From the NCBI RefSeq assembly GCF_007989605.1, contig NZ_BJUL01000001.1, positions 186,001-250,000 on the forward strand: a stretch of 64,000 nucleotides of DNA, given 5' to 3'. The stretch is from Vreelandella venusta (GTDB lineage: Bacteria; Pseudomonadota; Gammaproteobacteria; Pseudomonadales; Halomonadaceae). Positions 1-7,756 of this stretch are shown here, one piece after another; position 1 is the stretch's first letter; every line of letters begins with the position of its first letter. Below the pieces are notes generated by a model. That model made no database searches. It was not told the DNA's origin and saw only the letters and a list, made by a program, of their open reading frames with translations. Position numbers and translations under genes: made by a program.

Positions 1-560
1 ATAGTTCGATCTTTTTCGATCTAGACAGCATTTACGGCGAGGACCATTTTGTTGAAGCGCTTCAGGATTTGATTGCCCAAACGGCACCGCAATCGCCGCT
101 ATTTTTGGCAGCCATGGCCCGTAACGCATTGAATCGAACGCCGCCGCTTGGGTTTTTCCGCACCTTTGTGATGGAAAAGGATGGCAAGCATAACAACTCC
201 ATCAACCTAAAACGGCGTGGTACTGCCCCTATGGTTGACCTTATTCGGGTGCATGCGTTGGCCTGTGGATCTAAAGCGCAAAACTCGTTCCAACGCTTAA
301 ATGACATTAGCAATACCCAGCTACTGGCGACGGGGGTAAGCGATAAGCTTAGTTACGCATTTGAGTTTTTGTGTATGTCACGGATTCGCCATCAAGTGAT
401 AGACCTGCAGGAAGACCGTTTCCCCGATAACAATATCGAGCCGGAGAATGTTGAGGATAGCGAGCGCCATACGCTTAAAGATGCTTTCCAGGCACTCAAC
501 AACGCACAAAAATTTTTGAAATTCCGCTATCCTGTACCCACTCAGCGGCAGGGGCGATAA
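1..560 (+). CDS. DUF294 family putative nucleotidyltransferase (3' part only)
   Basis: The gene is cut by the window edge. The frame is open from base 3 and ends with TAA at 558-560, so only about the last 185 residues are visible. They match what I know of the C-terminal DUF294 domain of CBS/cyclic-nucleotide-binding signalling proteins: an IFFDLDSIYG stretch at the very start, then RTPPLGFFR, a KRRGTAPMVDLIRVHAL helix and a late QALNNAQKFLKFRY segment. In many Halomonas and Pseudomonas genomes this gene sits beside the acetate permease and acetyl-CoA synthetase genes and directly before a DnaQ-like exonuclease, which is also the case here, with one base between the two genes. The role in acetate metabolism is inferred from that neighbourhood only. 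Confidence 0.8.
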   Translation, partial: SSIFFDLDSIYGEDHFVEALQDLIAQTAPQSPLFLAAMARNALNRTPPLGFFRTFVMEKDGKHNNSINLKRRGTAPMVDLIRVHALACGSKAQNSFQRLNDISNTQLLATGVSDKLSYAFEFLCMSRIRHQVIDLQEDRFPDNNIEPENVEDSERHTLKDAFQALNNAQKFLKFRYPVPTQRQGR

Positions 561-561
561 C

Positions 562-1287
562 ATGCATGGAATCCGGCCCCGCCAAAAAGTAGTCCAAGCT
601 AACTGGATAGGCTATATGGCTGAGCGTGCCGAAAAGGCTCATGATGGCTCGCTTAGGGAATTTTTTGCCACGCCGCTACCCAGCCCGGACACACCTATCG
701 CGCAAGTGCCGATGGCGGCGCTAGATATGGAAACAACGGGGTTGGACGAGCGGCGCCATGCGATTATCAGCATTGGCGTGGTGCCTTTCACACTGGATCG
801 CATTCCGCTTGCTCAACGTCGCTACTGGGTAGTGAAACCCTCCCGCCCCTTAGATGAGGCATCCATTGCTTACCATCACATCACTCATTCTGAAATCGCC
901 ACTGCTCCAGACTTTGATGCCGTGCTGGATGAGCTATTAGCAGTGCTGGCTGGGCGACTGGTGGTGGTGCATTTTCGCAACATCGAACGTCCGTTTCTCG
1001 ATGCTGCCGTAAAAGCACGACGGGGAGAAGGGGTGATGTTTCCGATGATCGATACGATGTCACTTGAAGCGCGCATGCACCGACAAACGTTATGGGCACG
1101 GTTTCGCCGTTGGCTAGGGCGTCCGCCGGTTTCGATTCGTCTACATGCCAGTCGTGAACGCTATGGCTTGCCCGCCTATCAAGGGCACCACGCGCTGGTT
1201 GATGCGCTGGCGACAGCAGAGCTGTTGCAAGCACAGATCAGCTATCACTACACGCCGGAAACGCAGTTGAAAGATATTTGGGTTTGA
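562..1287 (+). CDS. DnaQ-like 3'-5' exonuclease (DEDDh family)
   Basis: This 241-residue protein has the DEDDh exonuclease core. Exo I is LDMETTGLD near residue 55, with the metal-binding Asp and Glu. The Exo III region near the C-terminus is GHHALVDALATAELL, with the His and Asp of the DEDDh type. It is longer at the N-terminus than the polymerase III epsilon core and lacks other domains, so it is better called a stand-alone DnaQ-like exonuclease than epsilon itself. ATG lies one base after the TAA of the DUF294 gene, with a purine-rich CAGGGGCG just upstream, so the two are co-transcribed and probably translationally coupled. It is followed by a strong hairpin. Substrate and role are unknown. 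Confidence 0.85.
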   Translation: MHGIRPRQKVVQANWIGYMAERAEKAHDGSLREFFATPLPSPDTPIAQVPMAALDMETTGLDERRHAIISIGVVPFTLDRIPLAQRRYWVVKPSRPLDEASIAYHHITHSEIATAPDFDAVLDELLAVLAGRLVVVHFRNIERPFLDAAVKARRGEGVMFPMIDTMSLEARMHRQTLWARFRRWLGRPPVSIRLHASRERYGLPAYQGHHALVDALATAELLQAQISYHYTPETQLKDIWV

Positions 1288-1308
1288 GCAGCGCAACGTT
1301 ACGTAACG

Positions 1309-1338
1309 CAAACGGGCAGCCCTTTGGCTGCCCGTTTG
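1309..1338. terminator. Bidirectional hairpin terminator
   Basis: A perfect 13-bp stem (1309-1321 with 1326-1338, GC-rich core GGGCAGCC) closes a four-base CTTT loop. It lies between two convergent genes, the exonuclease and the BCCT carrier, and probably serves both. Confidence 0.8.
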
Positions 1339-1363
1339 TGGTTTAGTGCAAGGATGATTCACA

Positions 1364-3004
1364 TCATACCGCTTTAGGTTCGCTCATCAGACCTTTGATA
1401 ATGGCATAACTTGCCACTAGCAAGATGATGGTGAACGGAAAGCCGGTAGAAACTGCCATGGTTTGCAGTGCAGTCAAACCACCGCCGAGCAGCAATGCAA
1501 TGGCGATAGCCCCTTCGATAATCGCCCAGAACACGCGCTGAGGCTTCGGTGCATCTACCTTGCCGCCTGCGGTAATGGAGTCGATAACCAGCGAACCGGA
1601 GTCAGAAGAGGTCACAAAGAAAATGATGACCAGTAGAATCGCAATGAAGGAAGTAATTTGTGACAGCGGTAGCTGCTCAAGCATGATGAACAGTTGCAGA
1701 TCTACACCTGCGTCGCGTACCGCTTCAATGCCTTGGCTAACGTACTGATCAATGGCGGTGCCGCCAAAGGTAGTCATCCATAGTACCGATACCACCGAGG
1801 GTACAATCAGTACCGAGACTAAGAATTCACGCACGGTACGGCCACGGGAAACGCGAGCGATAAACATACCGACGTAAGGAGACCAGGAGATCCACCAAGC
1901 CCAGTAGAAGGCAGTCCAGCCTTGGCTAAAGTTGGCATCTTCACGGCCAAACGGATTCGACAGAGCCGGCAGGTTAACGGCGTAGCTAATTAGGTTCTCA
2001 AAGAAACCTGTCGCAATGAGCAGGGTTGGGCCAACGGCAATAACGAAGAAAAGCAGCAGTGCCGCCATGGCAATGTTGATTTTTGAAAGCAGCTGAACGC
2101 CTTTATCGACACCGGCTGTAATCGACCCGATAGCGATAATCGTGATGCCGATGATGAGCAGAATCATCGTAATATCGCTTTCTGGTGCGCCAAACAGGTA
2201 GGTTAACCCTGCCGCCGCTTGTGTTGCCCCCAAACCAAGCGATGTCGCTAAGCCAAATAGTGTGGCAAAGACCGCCAGAATATCGATTAGATGCCCCGGC
2301 CAGCCCCAGACGCGCTCACCCAGGATTGGGTAGAATACCGAGCGCATAGACAGCGGTAGCCCTTTGTTAAACGAAAACAAGGCAAGTGACAGTGCTACTA
2401 CTGCGTAAATCGCCCAGGGATGAAGGCCCCAGTGAAAGATAGTCGCTGCCATACCCAGTGCAGCTGCGCCTTCGGCATCGCCCTCAGCGCCCGCTAACGG
2501 TGCCCAGCTACCCCCATCAAAGGACGTACCAAAGTGAGTCAATGGCTCGTTCACGCCAAAGAACATCAGGCCGATACCCATGCCCGCAGCAAACAGCATT
2601 GAAAACCAGCCCACATAGGTAAAGTCGGGCTTTGCATCAGCGCCGCCGATGCGGATTTTGCCGAGTGGCGAAATAATTAGCCCCAGACACAAAATAACGA
2701 AAATATTGGCGGCAAGGATAAAGAACCACGCCAAATTACCGGTCAAGAAACTAAAAATAGCGTCATACACCGGTGCAATAGTGTCTTGTAGGGCCAGGGT
2801 TAAAACGACAAACAGTAAAACCACAATCGATGAAATGGTGAATACCTTGCCATGTAGATCAAGGTTCACACCCATCGTGGTGGTGGTAATGTTGTCTTGA
2901 CCGATAACGTAATCGGTATCTATTAGGTTCGCTGGGCCATCAGGGGCGGGTATGCCGTCTGATACCGGCTCGGCTGGGGAGTGTTTCGAGTCAGGATTAT
3001 CCAC
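1364..3004 (-). CDS. BCCT family betaine/choline/carnitine transporter
   Basis: This 546-residue, highly hydrophobic inner-membrane carrier belongs to the betaine-choline-carnitine transporter family. Diagnostic pieces are GMGIGLMFFGVNEP in the third membrane segment and FYWAWWISWSPYVG followed by ARVSRGRTVREF around helix 8, with the aromatic residues that form the betaine cage. The hydrophilic N-terminal tail is about 50 residues. The start is GTG at 3004 with GAGAGG upstream. It would import a compatible solute, most likely glycine betaine, driven by Na+ or H+. It lies downstream of the proVWX genes on the same strand but is separated by about 260 bases and a perfect hairpin, so it may have its own promoter. 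The substrate cannot be fixed from sequence. Confidence 0.9.
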   Translation of the reverse strand: MDNPDSKHSPAEPVSDGIPAPDGPANLIDTDYVIGQDNITTTTMGVNLDLHGKVFTISSIVVLLFVVLTLALQDTIAPVYDAIFSFLTGNLAWFFILAANIFVILCLGLIISPLGKIRIGGADAKPDFTYVGWFSMLFAAGMGIGLMFFGVNEPLTHFGTSFDGGSWAPLAGAEGDAEGAAALGMAATIFHWGLHPWAIYAVVALSLALFSFNKGLPLSMRSVFYPILGERVWGWPGHLIDILAVFATLFGLATSLGLGATQAAAGLTYLFGAPESDITMILLIIGITIIAIGSITAGVDKGVQLLSKINIAMAALLLFFVIAVGPTLLIATGFFENLISYAVNLPALSNPFGREDANFSQGWTAFYWAWWISWSPYVGMFIARVSRGRTVREFLVSVLIVPSVVSVLWMTTFGGTAIDQYVSQGIEAVRDAGVDLQLFIMLEQLPLSQITSFIAILLVIIFFVTSSDSGSLVIDSITAGGKVDAPKPQRVFWAIIEGAIAIALLLGGGLTALQTMAVSTGFPFTIILLVASYAIIKGLMSEPKAV

Positions 3005-3212
3005 TTTAGCCTCTCCATGTTAAACAAAAACGGCTATGCATTCGAGGAGTACTATGTTTTGACATCAACATCGTTATGTCATCAACATCTCACTCCTAGC
3101 AGGCATTAGCTGGCGGGCGTACCATCCGTACAATAGCAAATGTTGCTTAAGCTTTATTCAACGGGCTACACACAGTCATAAAATTAGCTTTTGCCAAAGC
3201 GATATTCACGCT

Positions 3213-3242
3213 GACAACAGAGAGCCGCAGCCCTCTGTTGTC
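3213..3242. terminator. Perfect 10-bp inverted repeat between proX and the BCCT gene
   Basis: GACAACAGAG at 3213-3222 pairs with CTCTGTTGTC at 3233-3242 around a ten-base loop. There is no strong T-tract, so it may act as an attenuating or 3'-end protecting hairpin for the proVWX message. The rest of the gap 3005-3263 shows nothing I recognise. Confidence 0.5.
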
Positions 3243-3263
3243 CCTATCGCCAGACTGGTGGCA

Positions 3264-4136
3264 TTAACCATTAAGCCACTGCTCGACTACATCTTGATTA
3301 TCTTCAACCCACTGCTTGGCATTTTCGTAGGGGTCGCTGCCATCTTCCTGGTTCATCAGCATAACCTCACCCATCTGCTCGGGCGTCCACTCGAAGGCAT
3401 CAAGGATGGCGTAGGCTTCTGGCATGTCATCTTTTAGACCTTGGCGCACCACAGTGTGAATCTGCTCAGCACCGCCATAGACATTTTCCGGATCTTCGAG
3501 GTATTTCAGATCGAAGCGGGCAAACATCCAGTGTGGTGTCCAGCCAGTGACCACGACATCCTCTTCATTGTTAATCGCGCTTGAAAGTGCTGCGGTCATA
3601 GTGGCACCGCTACCGCTACGCAGACGCAGCCCAAGGTCATAGGTATCCACGACCTCTTCAGTAAGAGCCATCAGGCCCGCACCAGGGTCAATACCGATGA
3701 TCTCGCCGTTAAAGCTGTCGGCGTTGTCGTTTAGGTCGGCAATAGAATCAGTCTCAGTATAAGCTGGTACGACCAGTCCCAGTTTGGTGCCATCCAAGTT
3801 CATACCGAGATCTTCAATATTGTCACCCACACGCTCCATGTAGTCAGCGTGAGTCGTGGGTAACCAAGCAGCGACGATAGCATCGGCGTCGCCAGTCGAA
3901 AGAGCCTGGAACATGGCGGCGGCAGAAAGCGACGTTAGCTCAACATCGAAGCCAGCCTGCTCTAATACAGCAGCCACTACGTTGGTAGAAGCTACTTCAG
4001 ACGACCACTCAACATAGGCAAGGTTTACGGTGCCCTGGTCGTCGGCGTGGGCCAGACTTCCAGCGGCAACGCCAGTGCCTGCAATAAGGGCCAATGAGGC
4101 TAGGCGGATACGGTGATTCAACGTACGAGTTTTCAT
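3264..4136 (-). CDS. proX: Glycine betaine ABC transporter, periplasmic binding protein
   Basis: The 290-residue protein starts with a clear Sec signal peptide (KTR basic head, hydrophobic ALIAGTGVAAG, cleavage probably after SLAHA). The mature part is an OpuAC/ProX-type ligand-binding domain: VNLAYVEWSSEVAS near its start, an AAWLPTTHADY segment, IGIDPGAG in the hinge region and VTGWTPHWMFARFDLKYLEDP in the second lobe. The aromatic residues in these segments are the kind that hold the quaternary ammonium of betaine. ATG at 4136 has AAGGAG upstream. It is the last gene of a proV-proW-proX order, separated from proW by about 190 bases. It would bind glycine betaine or proline betaine in the periplasm. 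Confidence 0.9.
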   Translation of the reverse strand: MKTRTLNHRIRLASLALIAGTGVAAGSLAHADDQGTVNLAYVEWSSEVASTNVVAAVLEQAGFDVELTSLSAAAMFQALSTGDADAIVAAWLPTTHADYMERVGDNIEDLGMNLDGTKLGLVVPAYTETDSIADLNDNADSFNGEIIGIDPGAGLMALTEEVVDTYDLGLRLRSGSGATMTAALSSAINNEEDVVVTGWTPHWMFARFDLKYLEDPENVYGGAEQIHTVVRQGLKDDMPEAYAILDAFEWTPEQMGEVMLMNQEDGSDPYENAKQWVEDNQDVVEQWLNG

Positions 4137-4164
4137 TCACTTGCTCCTTGGGAAATAGTCGTGG

Positions 4165-4189
4165 GCTTTATCAAATAGGGCGATAAAGC
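4165..4189. promoter_or_regulatory. Hairpin in the proW-proX gap
   Basis: GCTTTATC (4165-4172) and GATAAAGC (4182-4189) form a perfect 8-bp stem with a nine-base loop. A hairpin before the binding-protein gene is common in ABC operons, where it helps give that gene a higher transcript level; that role is inferred here. Confidence 0.35.
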
Positions 4190-4328
4190 GCCACAACCGT
4201 AGTAAACAGATTCTCAAATGCATTTTTTTGGATTTGAATGCACGACCAGCATGCGTATGCAAAAAGAGTGAATCAAGAAGAGCCGTAATCGCAGTACCAT
4301 TGCCGCTGCACGACTTTTTTAGTTTGAT

Positions 4329-5165
4329 TCACTGTGAGCGGCGTGTTTTGCGCAATGATTGAGTCAAACGGTCAAGTAACATAGCCAGAATGACCACGGC
4401 GATACCTGCTTCAAAGCCATCGCCAGGACGTAGCCGCTGAATAGCACGCCACACTTCGCTACCCAGACCATCTGCACCAATCATGGCGGCGATAACCACC
4501 ATCGAAAGTGCCAGCATAATGGTCTGATTGATACCCGCCATCACTGTTGGTAGTGAGAGCGGAAGCTGAACTTTAAAAAGTTTTTGGCTACGCGTCGCTC
4601 CATAGGCGTCGGCGGCCTCAATTAGCTCAACCGGTACCTGGCGGATACCTAACGTTGTGAAGCGAATTGCCGGCGGCATCGAGAAAATTACCGTTGCAAA
4701 AATGGCGGATACAGAGCCGATGCCGAAAAACGGAATGGCTGGTATCAGGTAAACAAAGGCAGGCATGGTCTGCATAAAATCTAGTATTGGCATGATTAAT
4801 CGGTACAGCCGATTAGATAATGCCGCCGCAATACCGACGGGCAATGCGATAACCACTGCAACCAGGGTTGCGAAAACCACGAGGGTGAGCGTCTCAATCA
4901 TCGGGTTCCAGAGACCCAGATTCCAAATCAAGGCCAGCCCGGCTAATGAGCCAATCGCTAAGCGAGCACCCGCGAGCTTCCAGCAGAGTAGGGTGATTAA
5001 CCCGAGTAGCGCCCACTCAGGTAGCCACATCAAGCTGTCGTTTAAAACATCAATGCCGGTTTGAGTAAAGCGTGAAATTGCCCGGGTGACGGCTGAATAT
5101 TCGCTGGTCAACCAGGTCAGGCCGTTTTCGATCCAATCGCCAAGGGGGATGCTTGGAATATCCAT
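4329..5165 (-). CDS. proW: Glycine betaine ABC transporter permease
   Basis: This 278-residue membrane protein is of the ProW/OpuAB type. The N-terminus (WIENGLTWLTSEYSAVTRAIS) is short compared with E. coli ProW. It is followed by about six membrane segments and the permease EAA loop seen as ELIEAADAYGATRSQKLFKVQLPLSLPTVMAGI. It should form the channel in the inner membrane together with the ATPase encoded just upstream, whose stop codon shares one base with this start. Same transcription unit as proV and proX, for osmoprotectant uptake. Confidence 0.9.
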   Translation of the reverse strand: MDIPSIPLGDWIENGLTWLTSEYSAVTRAISRFTQTGIDVLNDSLMWLPEWALLGLITLLCWKLAGARLAIGSLAGLALIWNLGLWNPMIETLTLVVFATLVAVVIALPVGIAAALSNRLYRLIMPILDFMQTMPAFVYLIPAIPFFGIGSVSAIFATVIFSMPPAIRFTTLGIRQVPVELIEAADAYGATRSQKLFKVQLPLSLPTVMAGINQTIMLALSMVVIAAMIGADGLGSEVWRAIQRLRPGDGFEAGIAVVILAMLLDRLTQSLRKTRRSQ

Positions 5166-6367
5166 TACTGTTCTCCTGCCCGTGCTAATTCATCCAGTAC
5201 TGCGCCCTTTACAACAACACCTAGCAACCGCTGTTGCTCGTCAATAACGGCGATAGGAAAGCTTTTATCGCTAAACATAGCGAACAGGTTTTGCAGGGGT
5301 TCTTCAGGGGGGACTTTGCGGAAGTCTTGGGTCAGGTGATCAGTAATAGTATCTGACTTGGCATCAATCGCCTTGCTCGCCGCCTCGGCCTCGAGCAGGC
5401 CTATTAGGCGTCGGTCACGATCAGTGACATAAATTGAGTCAATACTGTGGTCACGCATGCGATGCAGCGCCGTGCGCGGGCCGTCGCTGTCGCGGGCGGT
5501 AGAGCGCACGGGGCGCATGGCGCTCTCGGCGGTTAATACACGCGAACGATCAACACCTTCGATAAAGCGGCGCACATAGTCATCAGCAGGTTGGGTTAAT
5601 ATTTCTTCCGGGGTACCAATCTGTACGACTTCGCCATCTTTAAGCAGCACAATGCGATCACCAATATTGAGTGCTTCATCTAAATCATGGGTGATGAAGA
5701 CAGTTGTTTTCTGCATTTTAGATTGCAGTTGCAACAGCTCCTGCTGCATATCCTTGCGGATTAAAGGATCCAGTGCTGAAAAGGCTTCATCCATTAATAG
5801 CACGGTAGAATCATTTGCCAAGGCGCGGGCTAGGCCGACACGCTGCTGCATACCGCCAGAAAGCTGATTCGGATAGGCCTCTTCCCAGCCATCTAGTCCC
5901 ACTTGGGTTAGCGCGTTTTGAGCAATTTGCTGACGCTCAGCTTTATCGACACCGCGTATTTCGAGCCCGAACTCAGCGTTTTGGCGTACAGTGCGGTGTG
6001 GGAATAACGCAAAATTTTGAAAAACCATAGAAAAATGACGGCGACGACACTCTAACAGCGCCTTTTCGCTTAACGTGGGAATATTCTCGTCATCAATGAT
6101 TATTTCGCCTTCAGTGGTATCAATCAGGCGGTTCAGGCAGCGGATTAACGTTGACTTGCCAGAACCCGAAAGTCCCATAATAACGAGAAGTTCGCCTTCA
6201 TAGACATCGAATGAGATGTTTGAAAGACCTAATGTTTGACCGGTTTTTTCAAGAATTTCAGGGCGTTTTAAACCTTGGTCACGAAGCTCAAGGGCTTTTT
6301 TCGGCTGCTTGCCAAATACCTTGCTTAAGCCGCGAACCTGAATTTTTACAGGGCGTTTCTCGTCCAT
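5165..6367 (-). CDS. proV: Glycine betaine ABC transporter ATP-binding protein with CBS domains
   Basis: About 400 residues. Walker A is GLSGSGKST, the signature LSGGMQQRVGLARAL, and Walker B LLMDEAFSALDP, followed by the H-loop FITHDLDEAL. The N-terminal extension GKQPKKALELRDQG is typical of ProV/OpuAA. The last ~120 residues are a CBS pair, which in this family senses ionic strength. An in-frame TTG lies at 6373, but ATG at 6367 is the more credible start. First gene of the proVWX unit, downstream of a good sigma-70-type promoter match. It would power import of glycine betaine under salt stress. Confidence 0.9.
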   Translation of the reverse strand: MDEKRPVKIQVRGLSKVFGKQPKKALELRDQGLKRPEILEKTGQTLGLSNISFDVYEGELLVIMGLSGSGKSTLIRCLNRLIDTTEGEIIIDDENIPTLSEKALLECRRRHFSMVFQNFALFPHRTVRQNAEFGLEIRGVDKAERQQIAQNALTQVGLDGWEEAYPNQLSGGMQQRVGLARALANDSTVLLMDEAFSALDPLIRKDMQQELLQLQSKMQKTTVFITHDLDEALNIGDRIVLLKDGEVVQIGTPEEILTQPADDYVRRFIEGVDRSRVLTAESAMRPVRSTARDSDGPRTALHRMRDHSIDSIYVTDRDRRLIGLLEAEAASKAIDAKSDTITDHLTQDFRKVPPEEPLQNLFAMFSDKSFPIAVIDEQQRLLGVVVKGAVLDELARAGEQ

Positions 6368-6510
6368 CAGCAATGCCTTTTGCGTGAATGAGCAGCCTTG
6401 TGTCGTTGCTCAGCTCGCTTTCCAGTACCCGATGGCTTTCCCTGCAAACAGCGACACAAAACGGTTCATAATTAGAATTTAAGCTTTTACTTGGTTATTT
6501 ATTAATATTT

Positions 6511-6539
6511 ATTATACATAAGTGAGCAGGGTGTGTCAC
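6511..6539 (-). promoter_or_regulatory. Predicted sigma-70 promoter of proVWX
   Basis: On the minus strand GTGACA (6539-6534, five of six consensus bases) is followed after exactly 17 bases by TATAAT (6516-6511, perfect). It lies about 145 bases upstream of the proV start in a very AT-rich region. The remainder of 6368-6744 is AT-rich intergenic DNA that must also hold the promoter of the lipoprotein gene on the other strand. Confidence 0.55.
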
Positions 6540-6744
6540 AACGCCTCCTCCGCTAAGCGTCAAAAGGTGTCACATGTGTCATTTTTAACCCAAAGTAACA
6601 ATTTGCCGGGCATGAAATTAATATACTGTTTTTTTATAAGAATTTGATTTTTAAAATAAAATTACATTTTTTTGATTTTTGGTATGAGCTATGCAGCAGG
6701 TTAAGTAGTAAATCGATATTTTGGCTAAAAGGGAGGTAAGCCTA

Positions 6745-7206
6745 ATGGATAAACAAGTTACCAAACGCCCCCGCGTTCTTACATTGTGTATGTTAGCAGC
6801 CACCGTTAGCACTTTAGCCCTTGCAGGTTGTGGTAACGATGATGAGCCAGTGCCGCCTGCCGAACAGCCAGAAACGATGGAGCAAGATGCGACTTCTTCT
6901 ATTGAACAGGCAACTGATGAAGGTAAAGCTACTGCGTCGGATCCTGTGATGGATGATGATCCTGCAGCATCAGACAGCTCAGCCATGGGCGATCCTGGGC
7001 TAAGCGATGATGCAACGGCATCACAAGAGCCTATGCCCGGTGAAGAGTCTATGTCCGGCGAAGAATCGATGCCTAGTGAAGGGGCTATGCCCGATGAAGA
7101 GGCTAGTAACCCAGTAGACCCTGAAGAAAATCCAGGATTTGGTGAAGGTACTGACCCGATGCCAGGTGCTGATGAGAATGACGACGAGATGAATAGCAGC
7201 CAGTAA
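6745..7206 (+). CDS. Small acidic repetitive lipoprotein
   Basis: 153 residues. The start is ATG at 6745, preceded by GGGAGG, rather than the upstream in-frame TTG. A lipoprotein signal is present: basic head KRPR, hydrophobic stretch, and lipobox LALAGC with the Cys to be lipidated near residue 29. The mature part is extremely acidic and low in complexity, rich in Glu, Asp, Pro, Ser and Met. It contains degenerate eight-residue-like repeats of the kind MPGEES, MSGEES, MPSEGA, MPDEEA. I do not recognise a family. Such a surface-anchored polyacid would suit a halophile, but no function can be assigned. A strong terminator follows. Confidence 0.7.
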   Translation: MDKQVTKRPRVLTLCMLAATVSTLALAGCGNDDEPVPPAEQPETMEQDATSSIEQATDEGKATASDPVMDDDPAASDSSAMGDPGLSDDATASQEPMPGEESMSGEESMPSEGAMPDEEASNPVDPEENPGFGEGTDPMPGADENDDEMNSSQ

Positions 7207-7285
7207 TCGTTAACGCTCCCTACGATGATAAGCCGACCCAGCTGTCTGTTCCCTGCGGCTGCTCCACACGGTTTATCATTCTTTT

Positions 7286-7309
7286 CCCCCGCGCCCGCGG
7301 GGGTTTTTT
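7286..7309 (+). terminator. Rho-independent terminator of the lipoprotein gene
   Basis: CCCCCGC (7286-7292) pairs with GCGGGGG (7297-7303) around a four-base loop, followed by six T residues at 7304-7309. Confidence 0.9.
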
Positions 7310-7515
7310 ATGGCAGTGACTATATCGTCTGAAAGACTAAGTTTGAAAGGCTAAGCTGGAAAGCCATCTTTAGAAAGAGACTATCCAACTCAGTCTCTCC
7401 ACCTCAGCCCTCCGAGCCGCCCTCGTCATTCCCGCAGGCCCTTAGCGGGAATCCATGTTGACCTGGGATTTCGGGCTGCTGCAGGCCAAGGTCGAGGTGG
7501 ATTCCCGATAACCCC

Positions 7516-7603
7516 ACTCGGGAATGACGGTGCGGGGACTCGGGAATGACGGTGCGTGGACTCGGGAATGATAGTGCGGGGACTCGGGAGTGGCGTGCGG
7601 TGC
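7516..7603. repeat. Four tandem 22-bp repeats beside an inverted repeat
   Basis: Units beginning ACTCGGGAATGAC start at 7516, 7538, 7560 and 7582, a regular 22-base step; the last copy is degraded. The same GGGAATGACG word occurs inverted as CGTCATTCCCG at 7424-7434, and ATCCA/TGGAT words mirror each other between. The whole 7424-7603 block resembles a REP/BIME-like intergenic repeat. Apart from this, the terminator at 7286 and the hairpin at 7628, I see nothing else in the gap 7207-7756. Confidence 0.75.
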
Positions 7604-7627
7604 ACGCTTTGCTATACGGAACTAGGT

Positions 7628-7663
7628 GGTAATGCCAGTCAGCCTTAACTGACTGGCATTACC
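7628..7663. terminator. Perfect 15-bp hairpin downstream of the response regulator
   Basis: GGTAATGCCAGTCAG (7628-7642) and its exact complement (7649-7663) enclose a six-base loop. It lies about 95 bases beyond the end of the minus-strand two-component operon. There is no T-tract on either side, so it may be a 3'-end protecting hairpin or a repeat element rather than a classical terminator. Confidence 0.45.
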
Positions 7664-7756
7664 CAGCGTGTGCCCATGTTTGGCATGTTGTGTATAGCCT
7701 GTCGGCATATACGCACAGCCGGTCTCTCTGGTGAGTAGCCAGCAAATTGCGTTAAT

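Noticed and set aside
7516..7603. CRISPR-like array
   Set aside because: The 22-base units are contiguous without unique spacers and no cas gene is near.
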